Origin: Prauserella_A sp040635515
GTDB taxonomy: Bacteria > Actinomycetota > Actinomycetes > Mycobacteriales > Pseudonocardiaceae
Length of the DNA stretch: 64,000 nucleotides
Assembly: GCA_040635515.1 (NCBI GenBank)
Contig: JBEYHY010000003.1
Coordinates: forward strand, 496,001-560,000
Direction of reading: 5' to 3'
The position numbers and the translations under genes are program-made. Positions 8,410 through 16,021 of the stretch are shown here, in pieces; positions within the stretch are counted from its first letter, which is position 1; each line of letters starts with the position of its first letter. The notes below the pieces were generated by a model. The model searched no databases, was not told the origin of the DNA, and worked only from the letters and a program-made list of their open reading frames with translations.

Positions 8410-9159
8410 ATGAACGAGGACGACACCGACAGGCCGACCGAAAGTTACCGGAGGGTGCTGCTCAAGCTTGGCGGCGAGATGTTCGGCGGAGGGTCCGTCG
8501 GTGTCGACCCCGACGTCGTGCACTCGGTGGCCGTGCAGATCGCCGACGTGGTTCGGACCGGTACGCAGATGGCGGTGGTCATCGGCGGCGGTAACTACTT
8601 CCGCGGTGCCGAGCTGTCCCAGCGCGGTATGGACAGGGACAGGGCCGATTACATGGCCATGCTCGGCACCGTGATGAACTCGCTTGCCCTGCAGGACTTC
8701 CTTGAGAAGGAGGGAGTTCCGACCAGGGTGCAGACGGCGATCACGATGGGCCAGGTCGCCGAGACCTACATCCCGCGTCGCGCGGAGCGGCATCTCGAAA
8801 AGGGCAGGGTCGTGATCTTCGGGGCAGGCACCGGGATGCCGTACTTCTCGACCGACACCGCCGCGGCGCAGCGTGCGCTGGAGATCGGGTGCGAGGTCGT
8901 GCTGATGGCCAAGGCCGTCGACGGGGTCTACACGGCCGACCCGAAGAGTGATCCCGGTGCCAAACTCTTCGACGAGATCACTCACCGTGAGGTGCTGGAG
9001 CGTGATCTCAAGGTCGCCGACGCGACCGCGTTCAGCCTGTGCATGGACAACAACATGCCGATCATCGTTTTCAACCTTCTCACCGAGGGGAACATCGCTC
9101 GTGCGGTGAGTGGTGAGAGGATCGGAACACTGGTCAGTACCCCGACACACCTGGAGTAG
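8410..9159 (+). CDS. pyrH: Uridylate kinase (UMP kinase)
   Basis: The 249-residue protein belongs to the amino-acid-kinase fold UMP kinases. Seen motifs are RVLLKLGGEMFGGG (phosphate loop), VVIGGGNYFRGAEL, RADYMAMLGTVMNSLALQDF and VVLMAKAVDGVYTADP; DATAFSLCMDNNMPIIVFNL closes the domain. It converts UMP to UDP for pyrimidine nucleotide synthesis and is usually hexameric and GTP-regulated. The start is preceded by GGGCGGAGGCGAC (RBS GGAGG). frr follows after two bases and cdsA overlaps frr, forming a pyrH-frr-cdsA operon. Confidence 0.97.
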   Translation: MNEDDTDRPTESYRRVLLKLGGEMFGGGSVGVDPDVVHSVAVQIADVVRTGTQMAVVIGGGNYFRGAELSQRGMDRDRADYMAMLGTVMNSLALQDFLEKEGVPTRVQTAITMGQVAETYIPRRAERHLEKGRVVIFGAGTGMPYFSTDTAAAQRALEIGCEVVLMAKAVDGVYTADPKSDPGAKLFDEITHREVLERDLKVADATAFSLCMDNNMPIIVFNLLTEGNIARAVSGERIGTLVSTPTHLE

Positions 9160-9161
9160 TC

Positions 9162-9719
9162 GTGATCGACGAAGCCCTCTTCGATGCCGAGGAGAAAATG
9201 GAAAAAGCGGTGTCAGTCGCGAAGGAGGATCTGTCGTCGGTGCGAACCGGCAGGGCTACGCCCTCCATGTTCTCCCGCATCGTCGTCGAGTACTACGGAG
9301 CGCCGACCCCGCTGAACCAACTGGCCGCCGTGAACATCCCGGAGGCCAGGATGGCGATCGTCAAGCCTTACGACGCCTCGCAGCTCGGCGCGATCGAGAA
9401 GGCGATCAGGGACTCCGACCTCGGGGTCAACCCGAGTAACGACGGGTCGATCATCCGCATCGTCATCCCGCAGCTCACCGAGGAGCGGCGCAAGGAGATG
9501 GTGAAGGTCGCCAAGAGCAAGGGCGAGGACGCGCGGGTTTCGATCCGCAGCGTGCGGCGCAAGGCCAAGGAAGAGCTCGACCGGATCGGCAAGGACGGCG
9601 AAGCGGGTGAGGACGAGGTCGCCCGCGCCGAGAAGGAACTCCAGAATCTGACCGACAAGTACGTTCATCAGGTCGAGGAGCTGGTCAAGCACAAGGAAGC
9701 CGAGCTTCTTGAGGTCTGA
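9162..9719 (+). CDS. frr: Ribosome recycling factor
   Basis: The GTG start gives 185 residues, the standard RRF length. The three-helix bundle is evident (EALFDAEEKMEKAVSVAKED at the N-terminus, then VRTGRATPSMF), as are the hinge segment VEYYGAPTPLNQLA, IRIVIPQLTEERRKEMVKV and the terminal helix ending EELVKHKEAELLEV. RRF works with EF-G to split post-termination ribosomes. It lies two bases after pyrH, and its TGA shares one base with the cdsA ATG. Confidence 0.97.
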   Translation: MIDEALFDAEEKMEKAVSVAKEDLSSVRTGRATPSMFSRIVVEYYGAPTPLNQLAAVNIPEARMAIVKPYDASQLGAIEKAIRDSDLGVNPSNDGSIIRIVIPQLTEERRKEMVKVAKSKGEDARVSIRSVRRKAKEELDRIGKDGEAGEDEVARAEKELQNLTDKYVHQVEELVKHKEAELLEV

Positions 9720-10603
9720 TGACGAAGGTGAGTGACGACCAGGAGGAACGCGAGGGCGCCGCCGAACCTGGGCAAGCGCGGGAGCAGGCGAAGCCCTCGC
9801 GAGCGGGCCGTGACCTGCCTGCCGCCATCGCCGTGGGGGTGGTGCTGGGAGCGGCGATCCTGGCTTCGCTGTTCACCGTCCGGTACTTGTTCATCGGCGT
9901 CGTCGCGGTCGCGATCGCGATCGGGACCGTTGAACTGGCCACCGCGTTCCGCAAGGCAGCCGGTATCCGGGTCGCGCTGGTGCCCGTGCTGGTCGGCGGG
10001 CAGGCGATGATCTGGCTGGCCTGGCCGTTCGGCCGGGAGGGCGCGGTGACCGCCTTCGTGCTGACCGTGCTGGTGTGCTTGCTGTGGCGGTTACCAGCGG
10101 GAGCCGAGGGCTACGTACGCGATGTCGGGGCATCCGTGTTCGCGGCCGCCTATTTGCCGTTGTTCGCCTCGTTCGCGGCGATGCTCGTCACGGCGGAGGA
10201 CGGCGTCGGCAGGGTGCTCGCGTTCCTGATCGTCGTCGTGGCCTCGGACACCGGTGGTTACGCGGCCGGTGTACTGCGCGGCAAACATCCGATGGCGCCC
10301 TCGATCAGCCCGAAGAAGACGTGGGAGGGCTTCGCCGGTTCGCTCACGACCGGCGTGGTCGCCGGTGCGCTGAGCCTTTCGCTGATGCTGGAAGGGCAGG
10401 CCTGGCAGGGCGTGTTGTTCGGTGCGGCGATCGTGCTGACGGCCACTCTCGGCGACCTGATGGAGTCCCTGATCAAGCGCGATCTGGGGATCAAGGACAT
10501 GGGCACGATCCTGCCCGGCCATGGCGGGCTCATGGACCGGCTCGATTCACTGTTGCCCTCGGCGGTGGTCTCGTGGCTGCTGTTGAGCGCTTTCATCGCC
10601 TGA
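9719..10603 (+). CDS. cdsA: Phosphatidate cytidylyltransferase (CDP-diglyceride synthase)
   Basis: This 294-residue integral membrane protein has about eight hydrophobic segments after a charged cytosolic N-terminus (about 35 residues). The CdsA signature is at the C-terminal side: SPKKTWEGFAGSLTTGV near residue 198 and LGDLMESLIKRDLGIKDM with PGHGGLMDRLDSL. It makes CDP-diacylglycerol, the precursor of phosphatidylinositol, cardiolipin and other phospholipids. Start and frr stop overlap by one base. Leu codon TTA at 10091-10093 is rare for this genome and unusual in an essential gene. Confidence 0.95.
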   Translation: MTKVSDDQEEREGAAEPGQAREQAKPSRAGRDLPAAIAVGVVLGAAILASLFTVRYLFIGVVAVAIAIGTVELATAFRKAAGIRVALVPVLVGGQAMIWLAWPFGREGAVTAFVLTVLVCLLWRLPAGAEGYVRDVGASVFAAAYLPLFASFAAMLVTAEDGVGRVLAFLIVVVASDTGGYAAGVLRGKHPMAPSISPKKTWEGFAGSLTTGVVAGALSLSLMLEGQAWQGVLFGAAIVLTATLGDLMESLIKRDLGIKDMGTILPGHGGLMDRLDSLLPSAVVSWLLLSAFIA

Positions 10604-10624
10604 CCGCCCGTTCACCACGGGCGG
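10604..10624 (+). terminator. Terminator after pyrH-frr-cdsA
   Basis: CCGCCCG and CGGGCGG form a perfect 7-bp stem with a 7-base loop, starting at the base after the cdsA stop codon. Confidence 0.7.
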
Positions 10625-10661
10625 CTCGGGCAGCCCAGTCGGCTCAGTCAGCTCTGTGGGC

Positions 10662-11507
10662 TCAGTCGTCGTAGGGGTCGTCGACCTCGGCCCTGCCGGC
10701 CCCGGTGTCGACCGGACGCGAATGGTCGATGATCGAAAAGATCGAGCCATCGGGGTCGGCGAGGACGGCCGTGCGGCCGAACGGCGTGTCGAAGGGCGGC
10801 GTGACCACCGCGCCGCCGAGCATGATCGCCTGACCGGCGATGCCGTCGGCGCCCCTGCCAGGATCGGCCGAGAAGTACACCATCCAATGTGGAGCCAGGG
10901 TGTCGCGGTAACTCGCGTCCATCACATACCGGTACAGCACCGGCTGGTGGTCCAGCCGCCATTCCGCGTAGTCGATGTTGTCGGTGCCGATCTGCTCGCT
11001 GGCGTAGCCGAAGAGCCGCGAGTAGAAGTAGTCGGCGCTCGTGCCGTCGTGGGTGTTGAGGTCGGCGCCGCTGAACGCGCCGGGAACCGAGCTGGCGAAC
11101 GACCAGTTCCACGGCGGCTGCCAGAAGACGACGGGCGCCCCGCTGGGGTCGATGGCGTGCACGATACTTCCCCTGTCGGGGATGTCGAGCGGGCCGAGGG
11201 TGACACTCCCGCCGAGGTGCTCGGTCCATTCCGCCGCGGTTGCGGTGCTCAGTACGGCGAGGTGCACGATCCAGCCCGTCGGTTGTCCACCACTCGCCTG
11301 GTAGAGCCCGCCTGCCTGGACGCTGTCAAGCACGCCGATCGCGTAGCGCCGGGACGCCGTCGCGGGATCCCTTTTGACGTGAAAGTCCCAGCCGAACAGC
11401 GTGCCGTAGAACTTGCGGGCCGCGGTTTCGTCGTGCGCGGCCAGCTCCACCCAGCACGGGCTCCCCGGAGGGAGAACCGGGGCGTGCGCTGGCATACCGG
11501 CCGACAT
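10662..11507 (-). CDS. Two-domain VOC (glyoxalase/bleomycin-resistance fold) protein
   Basis: The ATG at 11507 follows AGGAGTTTTTGCT, a strong ribosome-binding site, and gives 281 residues. Two VOC modules are visible. One begins PCWVELAAHDETAARKFYGTL; the second begins about residue 130 with DLNTHDGTSADYFYSRLFGY and ends TAVLADPDGSIFSIIDHS. This tandem layout is like the mycobacterial CFP30B-type proteins. Possible metal ligands (His, Glu) are not certain, so substrate and chemistry cannot be given. It is divergent from the methyltransferase gene at 11598. Confidence 0.85.
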   Translation of the reverse strand: MSAGMPAHAPVLPPGSPCWVELAAHDETAARKFYGTLFGWDFHVKRDPATASRRYAIGVLDSVQAGGLYQASGGQPTGWIVHLAVLSTATAAEWTEHLGGSVTLGPLDIPDRGSIVHAIDPSGAPVVFWQPPWNWSFASSVPGAFSGADLNTHDGTSADYFYSRLFGYASEQIGTDNIDYAEWRLDHQPVLYRYVMDASYRDTLAPHWMVYFSADPGRGADGIAGQAIMLGGAVVTPPFDTPFGRTAVLADPDGSIFSIIDHSRPVDTGAGRAEVDDPYDD

Positions 11508-11597
11508 AGCAAAAACTCCTTGGCGAGATCGCTTGATTGCGCTGCGTGCGGTGTTGGTGATGGTACGTCGAAAACCCCTGCGGATACGCTGAAATGC

Positions 11598-12377
11598 GTG
11601 AAAAGGTTTGTACGCAAGGTGGAAGTCGTCCCCAGCCCCAACATCTGGTACTACCCGGACGCGTACGAACGGGAGAACAAGGCCCAGGATGTCGAAGGGA
11701 ACATCTGGGCAGTACTTGCCGAAAACGTGCCCATGGCGGACAAAGACGTCGTCGATGTCGGTTGCGGGGCAGGGTTTCACCTCGGCAGGCTCGCCGCGAT
11801 GGCCCGATCGGTGACCGGTGTCGAGCCACACCCTCCGCTCGTGCGAAGAGCCGGGCGCAGAATGGCGGGCAACCCGGGGGTCACCGTGAAAAGGGGGACG
11901 GCTCAGCGGTTGCCGCTCGCCGACGCGAGTGTCGACGTGGTGCATGCCCGCACGGCCTATTTCTTCGGTCCCGGTTGTGATCCGGGACTTCGCGAGGCCG
12001 AGAGGGTGCTGCGGCGGGGCGGCACGTTCGTGATCGTCGACCTCGACACCCGCCACGGTCCTTACGGCGATTGGATGCTGGCCGATCTACCCCACTACAA
12101 CCCCGACGAAGTGGACGAATTCTTCGCGGGGGAGGGGTTTCACTGCCATCGGGTGGAGACTCGGTGGCGGTTCGACGACCCGGCCGTGCTGGAATCGGTA
12201 CTGCGTATCGAGTTCAGCGCCAAGGTCGCGCGCCGAGCCGTCGCGGAGACGTTGCGGATGAACGCCGGCCGCGACGGCTCGGACTTGATTCTTCCCGTCG
12301 GCTACCGCGTTCTGGTGCGGAAGAAGCCGGCCGGACTCATTCATTCCTCTGTGGACGGTTCGCCGAGGATGCCGTAG
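11598..12377 (+). CDS. Class I SAM-dependent methyltransferase
   Basis: The GTG start gives 259 residues. VVDVGCGAGFHLGRLA (about residues 51-66) is the SAM-binding motif I. VTGVEPHPPLVRRA is motif post-I with the acidic Glu, LPLADASVDVVHARTAYFF is motif II, and REAERVLRRGGTFVIVDLD is the usual motif III helix-strand of methyltransferase domain 11. The unusual opening (VEVVPSPNIWYYPDAYERENKA) is seen in some actinobacterial small-molecule methyltransferases. The substrate cannot be read from sequence. The last 37 bases overlap the convergent padR gene. Confidence 0.85.
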   Translation: MKRFVRKVEVVPSPNIWYYPDAYERENKAQDVEGNIWAVLAENVPMADKDVVDVGCGAGFHLGRLAAMARSVTGVEPHPPLVRRAGRRMAGNPGVTVKRGTAQRLPLADASVDVVHARTAYFFGPGCDPGLREAERVLRRGGTFVIVDLDTRHGPYGDWMLADLPHYNPDEVDEFFAGEGFHCHRVETRWRFDDPAVLESVLRIEFSAKVARRAVAETLRMNAGRDGSDLILPVGYRVLVRKKPAGLIHSSVDGSPRMP

Positions 12378-12955
12378 AGCGATCGGCGTGCCTCGTCGAT
12401 CACCTCGATGGCCCTGGCTTTCTGGGTGTCCGTGCCCACGCTTGCCACCTGTCGCATGGCGCCCATGAGCGCGAAGGCGGAGTCGCGCAGCGCGATCTCG
12501 TTGGGGTCGACGTCCCTGGTGAAGTGTTCCCACGGGGGAGTGCCGTCCAGCCGCTCCACCGCCGCGCGGCCCTCGTCGGTCAGTTCGAAGAGGCGTTTGC
12601 CGCCGTCCTCGCTGCTGCGGACGAGTCCCTCGTCGGAGAGCAGTTGCAACGTCGGGTAGACCGATCCGGGGCTGGGGCGCCAGAAGCCGCCGCTGCGCTC
12701 CGCGATCTCGCCGATGATCTCGTAGCCGTGCCTCGGCTGCTCGCCGAGCAGAGTGAGGATCGCGGCACGGACGTCGCCGCGCCGTCCTCGCCTGCCAGGG
12801 CCGCCGTGCCCACCGTGGCCGCCGTGACCATGGCCCGGTCTGCCGCCGCGCCTGCCGGGGCCCGGAGGTCCCCAGCCGGGGAAGTCGCCGAAACCGCCTC
12901 GGCCGCGAGGGCCGAAAGCGCGCCTGCCGAATTCGTGTGCGAAGGGAGGTCTCAT
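12341..12955 (-). CDS. PadR-family transcriptional regulator with Gly/His-rich N-terminus
   Basis: The winged helix occupies about residues 62-135: DVRAAILTLLGEQPRHGYEI, GEIAERSGGFWRPSPGSVYP, TLQLLSDEGLVRS and RLFELTDEGRAAV. A C-terminal dimerisation helix follows. The first about 60 residues are Gly/Arg/His-rich (GHGHGGHGGHGG), perhaps a metal-binding or flexible tail. AAAGGA before the ATG serves as ribosome-binding site. PadR proteins often repress an efflux or detoxification gene and themselves; the divergent neighbour here is rlmN, an unlikely partner, so autoregulation is the simplest guess. Confidence 0.88.
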   Translation of the reverse strand: MRPPFAHEFGRRAFGPRGRGGFGDFPGWGPPGPGRRGGRPGHGHGGHGGHGGPGRRGRRGDVRAAILTLLGEQPRHGYEIIGEIAERSGGFWRPSPGSVYPTLQLLSDEGLVRSSEDGGKRLFELTDEGRAAVERLDGTPPWEHFTRDVDPNEIALRDSAFALMGAMRQVASVGTDTQKARAIEVIDEARRSLYGILGEPSTEE

Positions 12956-12994
12956 GATGTGATCCTTTCTCTGAGATGTATCCCGACTCGTTCA

Positions 12995-13004
12995 CGATAT
13001 ATCG
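12995..13004. promoter_or_regulatory. Candidate PadR operator CGATATATCG
   Basis: A perfect 10-bp palindrome in an AT-richer stretch 40 bases upstream of padR, close to a likely -10 (TACAT) on the minus strand. It resembles the AT-rich palindromes bound by PadR proteins. Assignment is by position only. Confidence 0.4.
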
Positions 13005-13053
13005 GAAACAGTCGGATGGCAACCCGCGGGGTCATGGGACAATGGCGAGTGCT

Positions 13054-14175
13054 ATGACTGCCCTCCCTCTTGTTTTCGACGCGCCTCGCCGTGGCCTTCC
13101 GCAGCGGCACCTCGCCGACCTCACTCCCGAGGAGCGGTCGGAAGCCGTCGTCGCCCTCGGCGAGCGGGCTTTTCGCGCCAAGCAGCTCTCGAATCACTAC
13201 TTCGCGCGACTGACCGCCGACCCCGAGTCGATGACCGACATTCCGGCCGCGTCGAGGCAACGCCTCGTCGACGAGCTGATGCCGACCCTGCTCACCGAGG
13301 TGAGGGCGGTGGCCTGCGACGAGGGCACCACGCGGAAAACGCTGTGGCGCGCGCACGACGGCACGATGCTGGAAAGCGTCCTCATGCGCTATCCGGACAG
13401 GGCCACGCTGTGCATCTCCAGCCAGGCGGGTTGCGGGATGGCCTGCCCGTTCTGCGCGACCGGACAGGGCGGTCTCGACCGCAACCTTTCGACGGCCGAG
13501 ATCGTCGACCAGGTGCGCTCGGCGGCCGCCGTCATGCGCGACGGCCTGCTGCCGGGACCCGACGGCCGCCCGAGCCCCGGCAGGCTGTCGAACATCGTCT
13601 TCATGGGCATGGGGGAGCCGCTGGCGAACTACAAGCGGGTGGTCAACGCGGTCAGGCGGATCACGGAGCCCGCGCCGGCCGGCCTTGGTATCTCGCAGCG
13701 TTCGGTGACGGTGTCGACGGTGGGGCTGGCTCCGGCCATCCGCAAGCTCGCCGACGAGAAGATGCAGGTGCGGCTCGCGGTGTCGTTGCACACACCCGAC
13801 GACGAACTACGGGACACCTTGGTGCCGGTCAACAACCGGTGGGCGGTGGACGAGGTGCTGTCGGCGGCCCGGTACTACGCGGATACCTCCGGCAGGCGGG
13901 TGTCGATCGAGTACGCGCTGATCCGCGACGTGAACGATCAGCCGTGGCGGGCCGAGTTGCTGGCGAAGCGGTTGCGGGAGCACCTCGGTCATCTCGTGCA
14001 CGTCAACGTGATCCCGCTGAACCCGACTCCCGGCAGCAAGTGGGACGCGTCGCCGAAGCCGGTGGAACGCGAGTTCGTGCGCCTGGTCAACGCCGGGGGA
14101 GTGGCCTGCACGGTGCGCGACACTCGCGGCCAGGAGATCGCCGCCGCCTGTGGCCAGCTCGCCGCCGAAGGCTGA
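13054..14175 (+). CDS. rlmN: 23S rRNA (adenine2503-C2)-methyltransferase RlmN
   Basis: From the ATG at 13054 the protein has 373 residues. The radical-SAM cluster motif CGMACPFCATGQGG (CxxxCxxC) lies near residue 127. The N-terminal RlmN domain (LTPEERSEAVVALGERAFRA), FMGMGEPLANY, the RVSIEYALIRDVND segment and the catalytic-Cys region GGVACTVRDTRGQEIAAACG are all present. It methylates A2503 of 23S rRNA and can also act on tRNA A37. An ATG 12 bases upstream (13042) is a possible alternative start; a longer start inside the padR promoter is unlikely. Confidence 0.95.
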   Translation: MTALPLVFDAPRRGLPQRHLADLTPEERSEAVVALGERAFRAKQLSNHYFARLTADPESMTDIPAASRQRLVDELMPTLLTEVRAVACDEGTTRKTLWRAHDGTMLESVLMRYPDRATLCISSQAGCGMACPFCATGQGGLDRNLSTAEIVDQVRSAAAVMRDGLLPGPDGRPSPGRLSNIVFMGMGEPLANYKRVVNAVRRITEPAPAGLGISQRSVTVSTVGLAPAIRKLADEKMQVRLAVSLHTPDDELRDTLVPVNNRWAVDEVLSAARYYADTSGRRVSIEYALIRDVNDQPWRAELLAKRLREHLGHLVHVNVIPLNPTPGSKWDASPKPVEREFVRLVNAGGVACTVRDTRGQEIAAACGQLAAEG

Positions 14176-14203
14176 GCGCCGCGCCGCCCCGGGCGCTGCT
14201 CAG
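14172..14203. terminator. Bidirectional terminator between rlmN and the DUF4345 gene
   Basis: CTGAGC and GCTCAG close a GC-rich hairpin with one bulge, spanning the rlmN stop codon and ending three bases before the convergent gene's stop. Confidence 0.55.
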
Positions 14204-14206
14204 GGG

Positions 14207-14572
14207 TCAGGCGACACCGAACAGCAGCGCGGCGGCGACCGCCTCGACCCAGAAGTAGAACCAGATGGGATAGAACGCGGTCGGCCTGTCGAGCAGCCGG
14301 GACACGAGCCTGCCAGCGGCCATGCCGCCGAGTGCCGCGGCCACCGTGACGAGGGCGCCGGGCCGGATGCTCCCGGCGTCAACGGCGGCCATGCCGAGCA
14401 CCACCGCGATGGCGATACCGAAACCGCCGTAGACCGCGCGGATCTCCGACCGGCTCTCCGGGGAGTCGGCGACGATGCGGAACGGCTTGCTCAACGTGGA
14501 GGGCGCGGCGAGTGCGAACACACCCATGCCGAGGAAGAACGTCCCGACGACGATGATCACGACGATGTCCAC
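14207..14572 (-). CDS. DUF4345-type four-helix membrane protein
   Basis: The GTG at 14572 lies six bases after AAGGAG, so I prefer it to upstream starts; this gives 121 residues. Four hydrophobic segments are visible (VVIIVVGTFFLGMGVFAL; GGFGIAIAVVLGMAAV; ALVTVAAALGGMAAGRL; FYFWVEAVAAALLFGVA). RAVYGGFGIA and FYPIWFYFWVEA fit DUF4345, a family without known function. It is divergent from an AraC regulator 36 bases away, a common pairing for this family. Confidence 0.75.
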   Translation of the reverse strand: MDIVVIIVVGTFFLGMGVFALAAPSTLSKPFRIVADSPESRSEIRAVYGGFGIAIAVVLGMAAVDAGSIRPGALVTVAAALGGMAAGRLVSRLLDRPTAFYPIWFYFWVEAVAAALLFGVA

Positions 14573-14608
14573 CCGCTGCTCCTTCACACTCGCGACAGGA
14601 CACCGAGC

Positions 14609-15415
14609 ATGACCCGCGGTCTCACACCCGCGCTTCCGGAAACGTGCTGTGCCACGTTGTGGCTCGGGCAGGCGCACGCGATCTACGCGGGCCCCTCGCT
14701 GGGGCTGGAACCGCACTCGGGGTCGGTGTCCTGCCTCGCGATCGGCGTCGACGGCCCGTTCACGGTGCGGACAACGGAATCGGCGGGCAGGGCCGTACGA
14801 AGCGCGTTCATCCCGCCACGGCTGACGCACCAGGTCGTGGCCTCGGCAGAGCGCATGATCTTCTGCTACCTGGACGCCACGTCGGCGAGGGAGAAAGCCT
14901 GTCGTCAGCGCTTGCCGGGCACCGGCGGGCCGCCGTACTACGGTCACGCCGACACCGGCCGGCTTGCCGAGCTGGGCGCCGAACTGATCGCCTCGGGATC
15001 GCGGGAGGTCGCACAGCGCTGGCTGGACCTCGCCGCGCCTTCGGCGCCGGCCGGGCTTGACCCCCGCATCGCCGACGCAGCGCGATTCCTGCGCGAACAC
15101 CCCGCCCCCGCGCCCGCGGCCGCCGAACTGGCCGCGCGGTGCGGGGTGTCGGTCTCCCGCTTCCTGCACCTGTTCCGTGCGGGCACCGGCACCAGTTTCC
15201 GCAGGTACCGGCTGTGGGCCCGGATGATGCGCACCGCCTGGTTGCTGTCGGGGGAAGGGGAGCGCGTCAGTTTGACGACCGCGGCGGTGGATGCCGGTTT
15301 CGCCAGCCCCTCGCACTTCAGTGACAGCTTCAACGCCATGTTCGGGCTACGGCCGAACATGGTGCTGGCGGGGACTCGGATCGCCTTTCTGTCCACTGCG
15401 GACGGTCCGCGCTGA
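14609..15415 (+). CDS. AraC-family transcriptional regulator
   Basis: The 268-residue protein has a C-terminal double helix-turn-helix (about residues 165-255): AAELAARCGVSVSRFLHLFR, TSFRRYRLWARMMRTAWLL and VDAGFASPSHFSDSFNAMFG. The N-terminal part (SGSVSCLAIGVDGPFTVRT, RSAFIPPRLTHQV) looks like a cupin-type sensor. It is divergent from the DUF4345 gene, which it probably controls. Confidence 0.88.
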   Translation: MTRGLTPALPETCCATLWLGQAHAIYAGPSLGLEPHSGSVSCLAIGVDGPFTVRTTESAGRAVRSAFIPPRLTHQVVASAERMIFCYLDATSAREKACRQRLPGTGGPPYYGHADTGRLAELGAELIASGSREVAQRWLDLAAPSAPAGLDPRIADAARFLREHPAPAPAAAELAARCGVSVSRFLHLFRAGTGTSFRRYRLWARMMRTAWLLSGEGERVSLTTAAVDAGFASPSHFSDSFNAMFGLRPNMVLAGTRIAFLSTADGPR

Positions 15416-15434
15416 CCCGGACCCGGCGGGAAGA

Positions 15435-15977
15435 TCAGGCGCCGGTCTCGCCGTCGATGCTTTCCCTGATGAGATCGGCATGCCCGCAGTGCCTCGCGTA
15501 TTCGGCGATCATGTGCGAGTAGATCCAGCGCAGGGACACCTCGGCTCCGGCGAACGGGCTCAGGTGGTCGAGGGAGCGTTCGGCACAGTTGACCTTCGAC
15601 ACCGCGATTTCCGCTTCCCAGGTGGCTTTCGCCGCGCCGAATGTCACGTCGTCGACGAGGTCGAAACCGCCGTCCGTGCCGTCGGGATCGGCGTCCGGAT
15701 CGTAGATCGGCGCGGCGCGTTCGCCCGTGAGCACCCTGCGAAACCAGTTTCGTTCGACCTCGGCCGCGTGCTGGACGAGCCCCAGCAACGTGAGTGAGGA
15801 AGGCGAGACGGCGGCGGTGCGCAATTGCCGCTCGCTCAGCCCCTCGCACTTGACGGCGAGTGTGGCTCGGTAGAAGCCGAGCCAGCTTTCCAGGGTGGTG
15901 CGTTCGTCGGCGTTCAGTGGAGGCATCGTGCGATCAGCTGTGGACACGTGCGCGATTGTGCCATCGGGGTCCGACAT
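15435..15977 (-). CDS. DinB/DUF664-type protein, putative thiol-dependent enzyme
   Basis: The 180-residue protein is a four-helix-bundle DinB-like protein. The histidines expected for the metal site are present in LVQHAAEVERNWF and in YSHMIAEYARHCGHADLIRE. DUF664 members in actinobacteria include mycothiol-dependent enzymes, which fits a mycothiol-containing host, but the substrate is unknown. GAGG lies five bases before the ATG. Confidence 0.8.
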   Translation of the reverse strand: MSDPDGTIAHVSTADRTMPPLNADERTTLESWLGFYRATLAVKCEGLSERQLRTAAVSPSSLTLLGLVQHAAEVERNWFRRVLTGERAAPIYDPDADPDGTDGGFDLVDDVTFGAAKATWEAEIAVSKVNCAERSLDHLSPFAGAEVSLRWIYSHMIAEYARHCGHADLIRESIDGETGA

Positions 15978-16021
15978 CGTCGCCTCGTCGCGCTCAGGCC
16001 ATGACGAATGACACCGGGTGT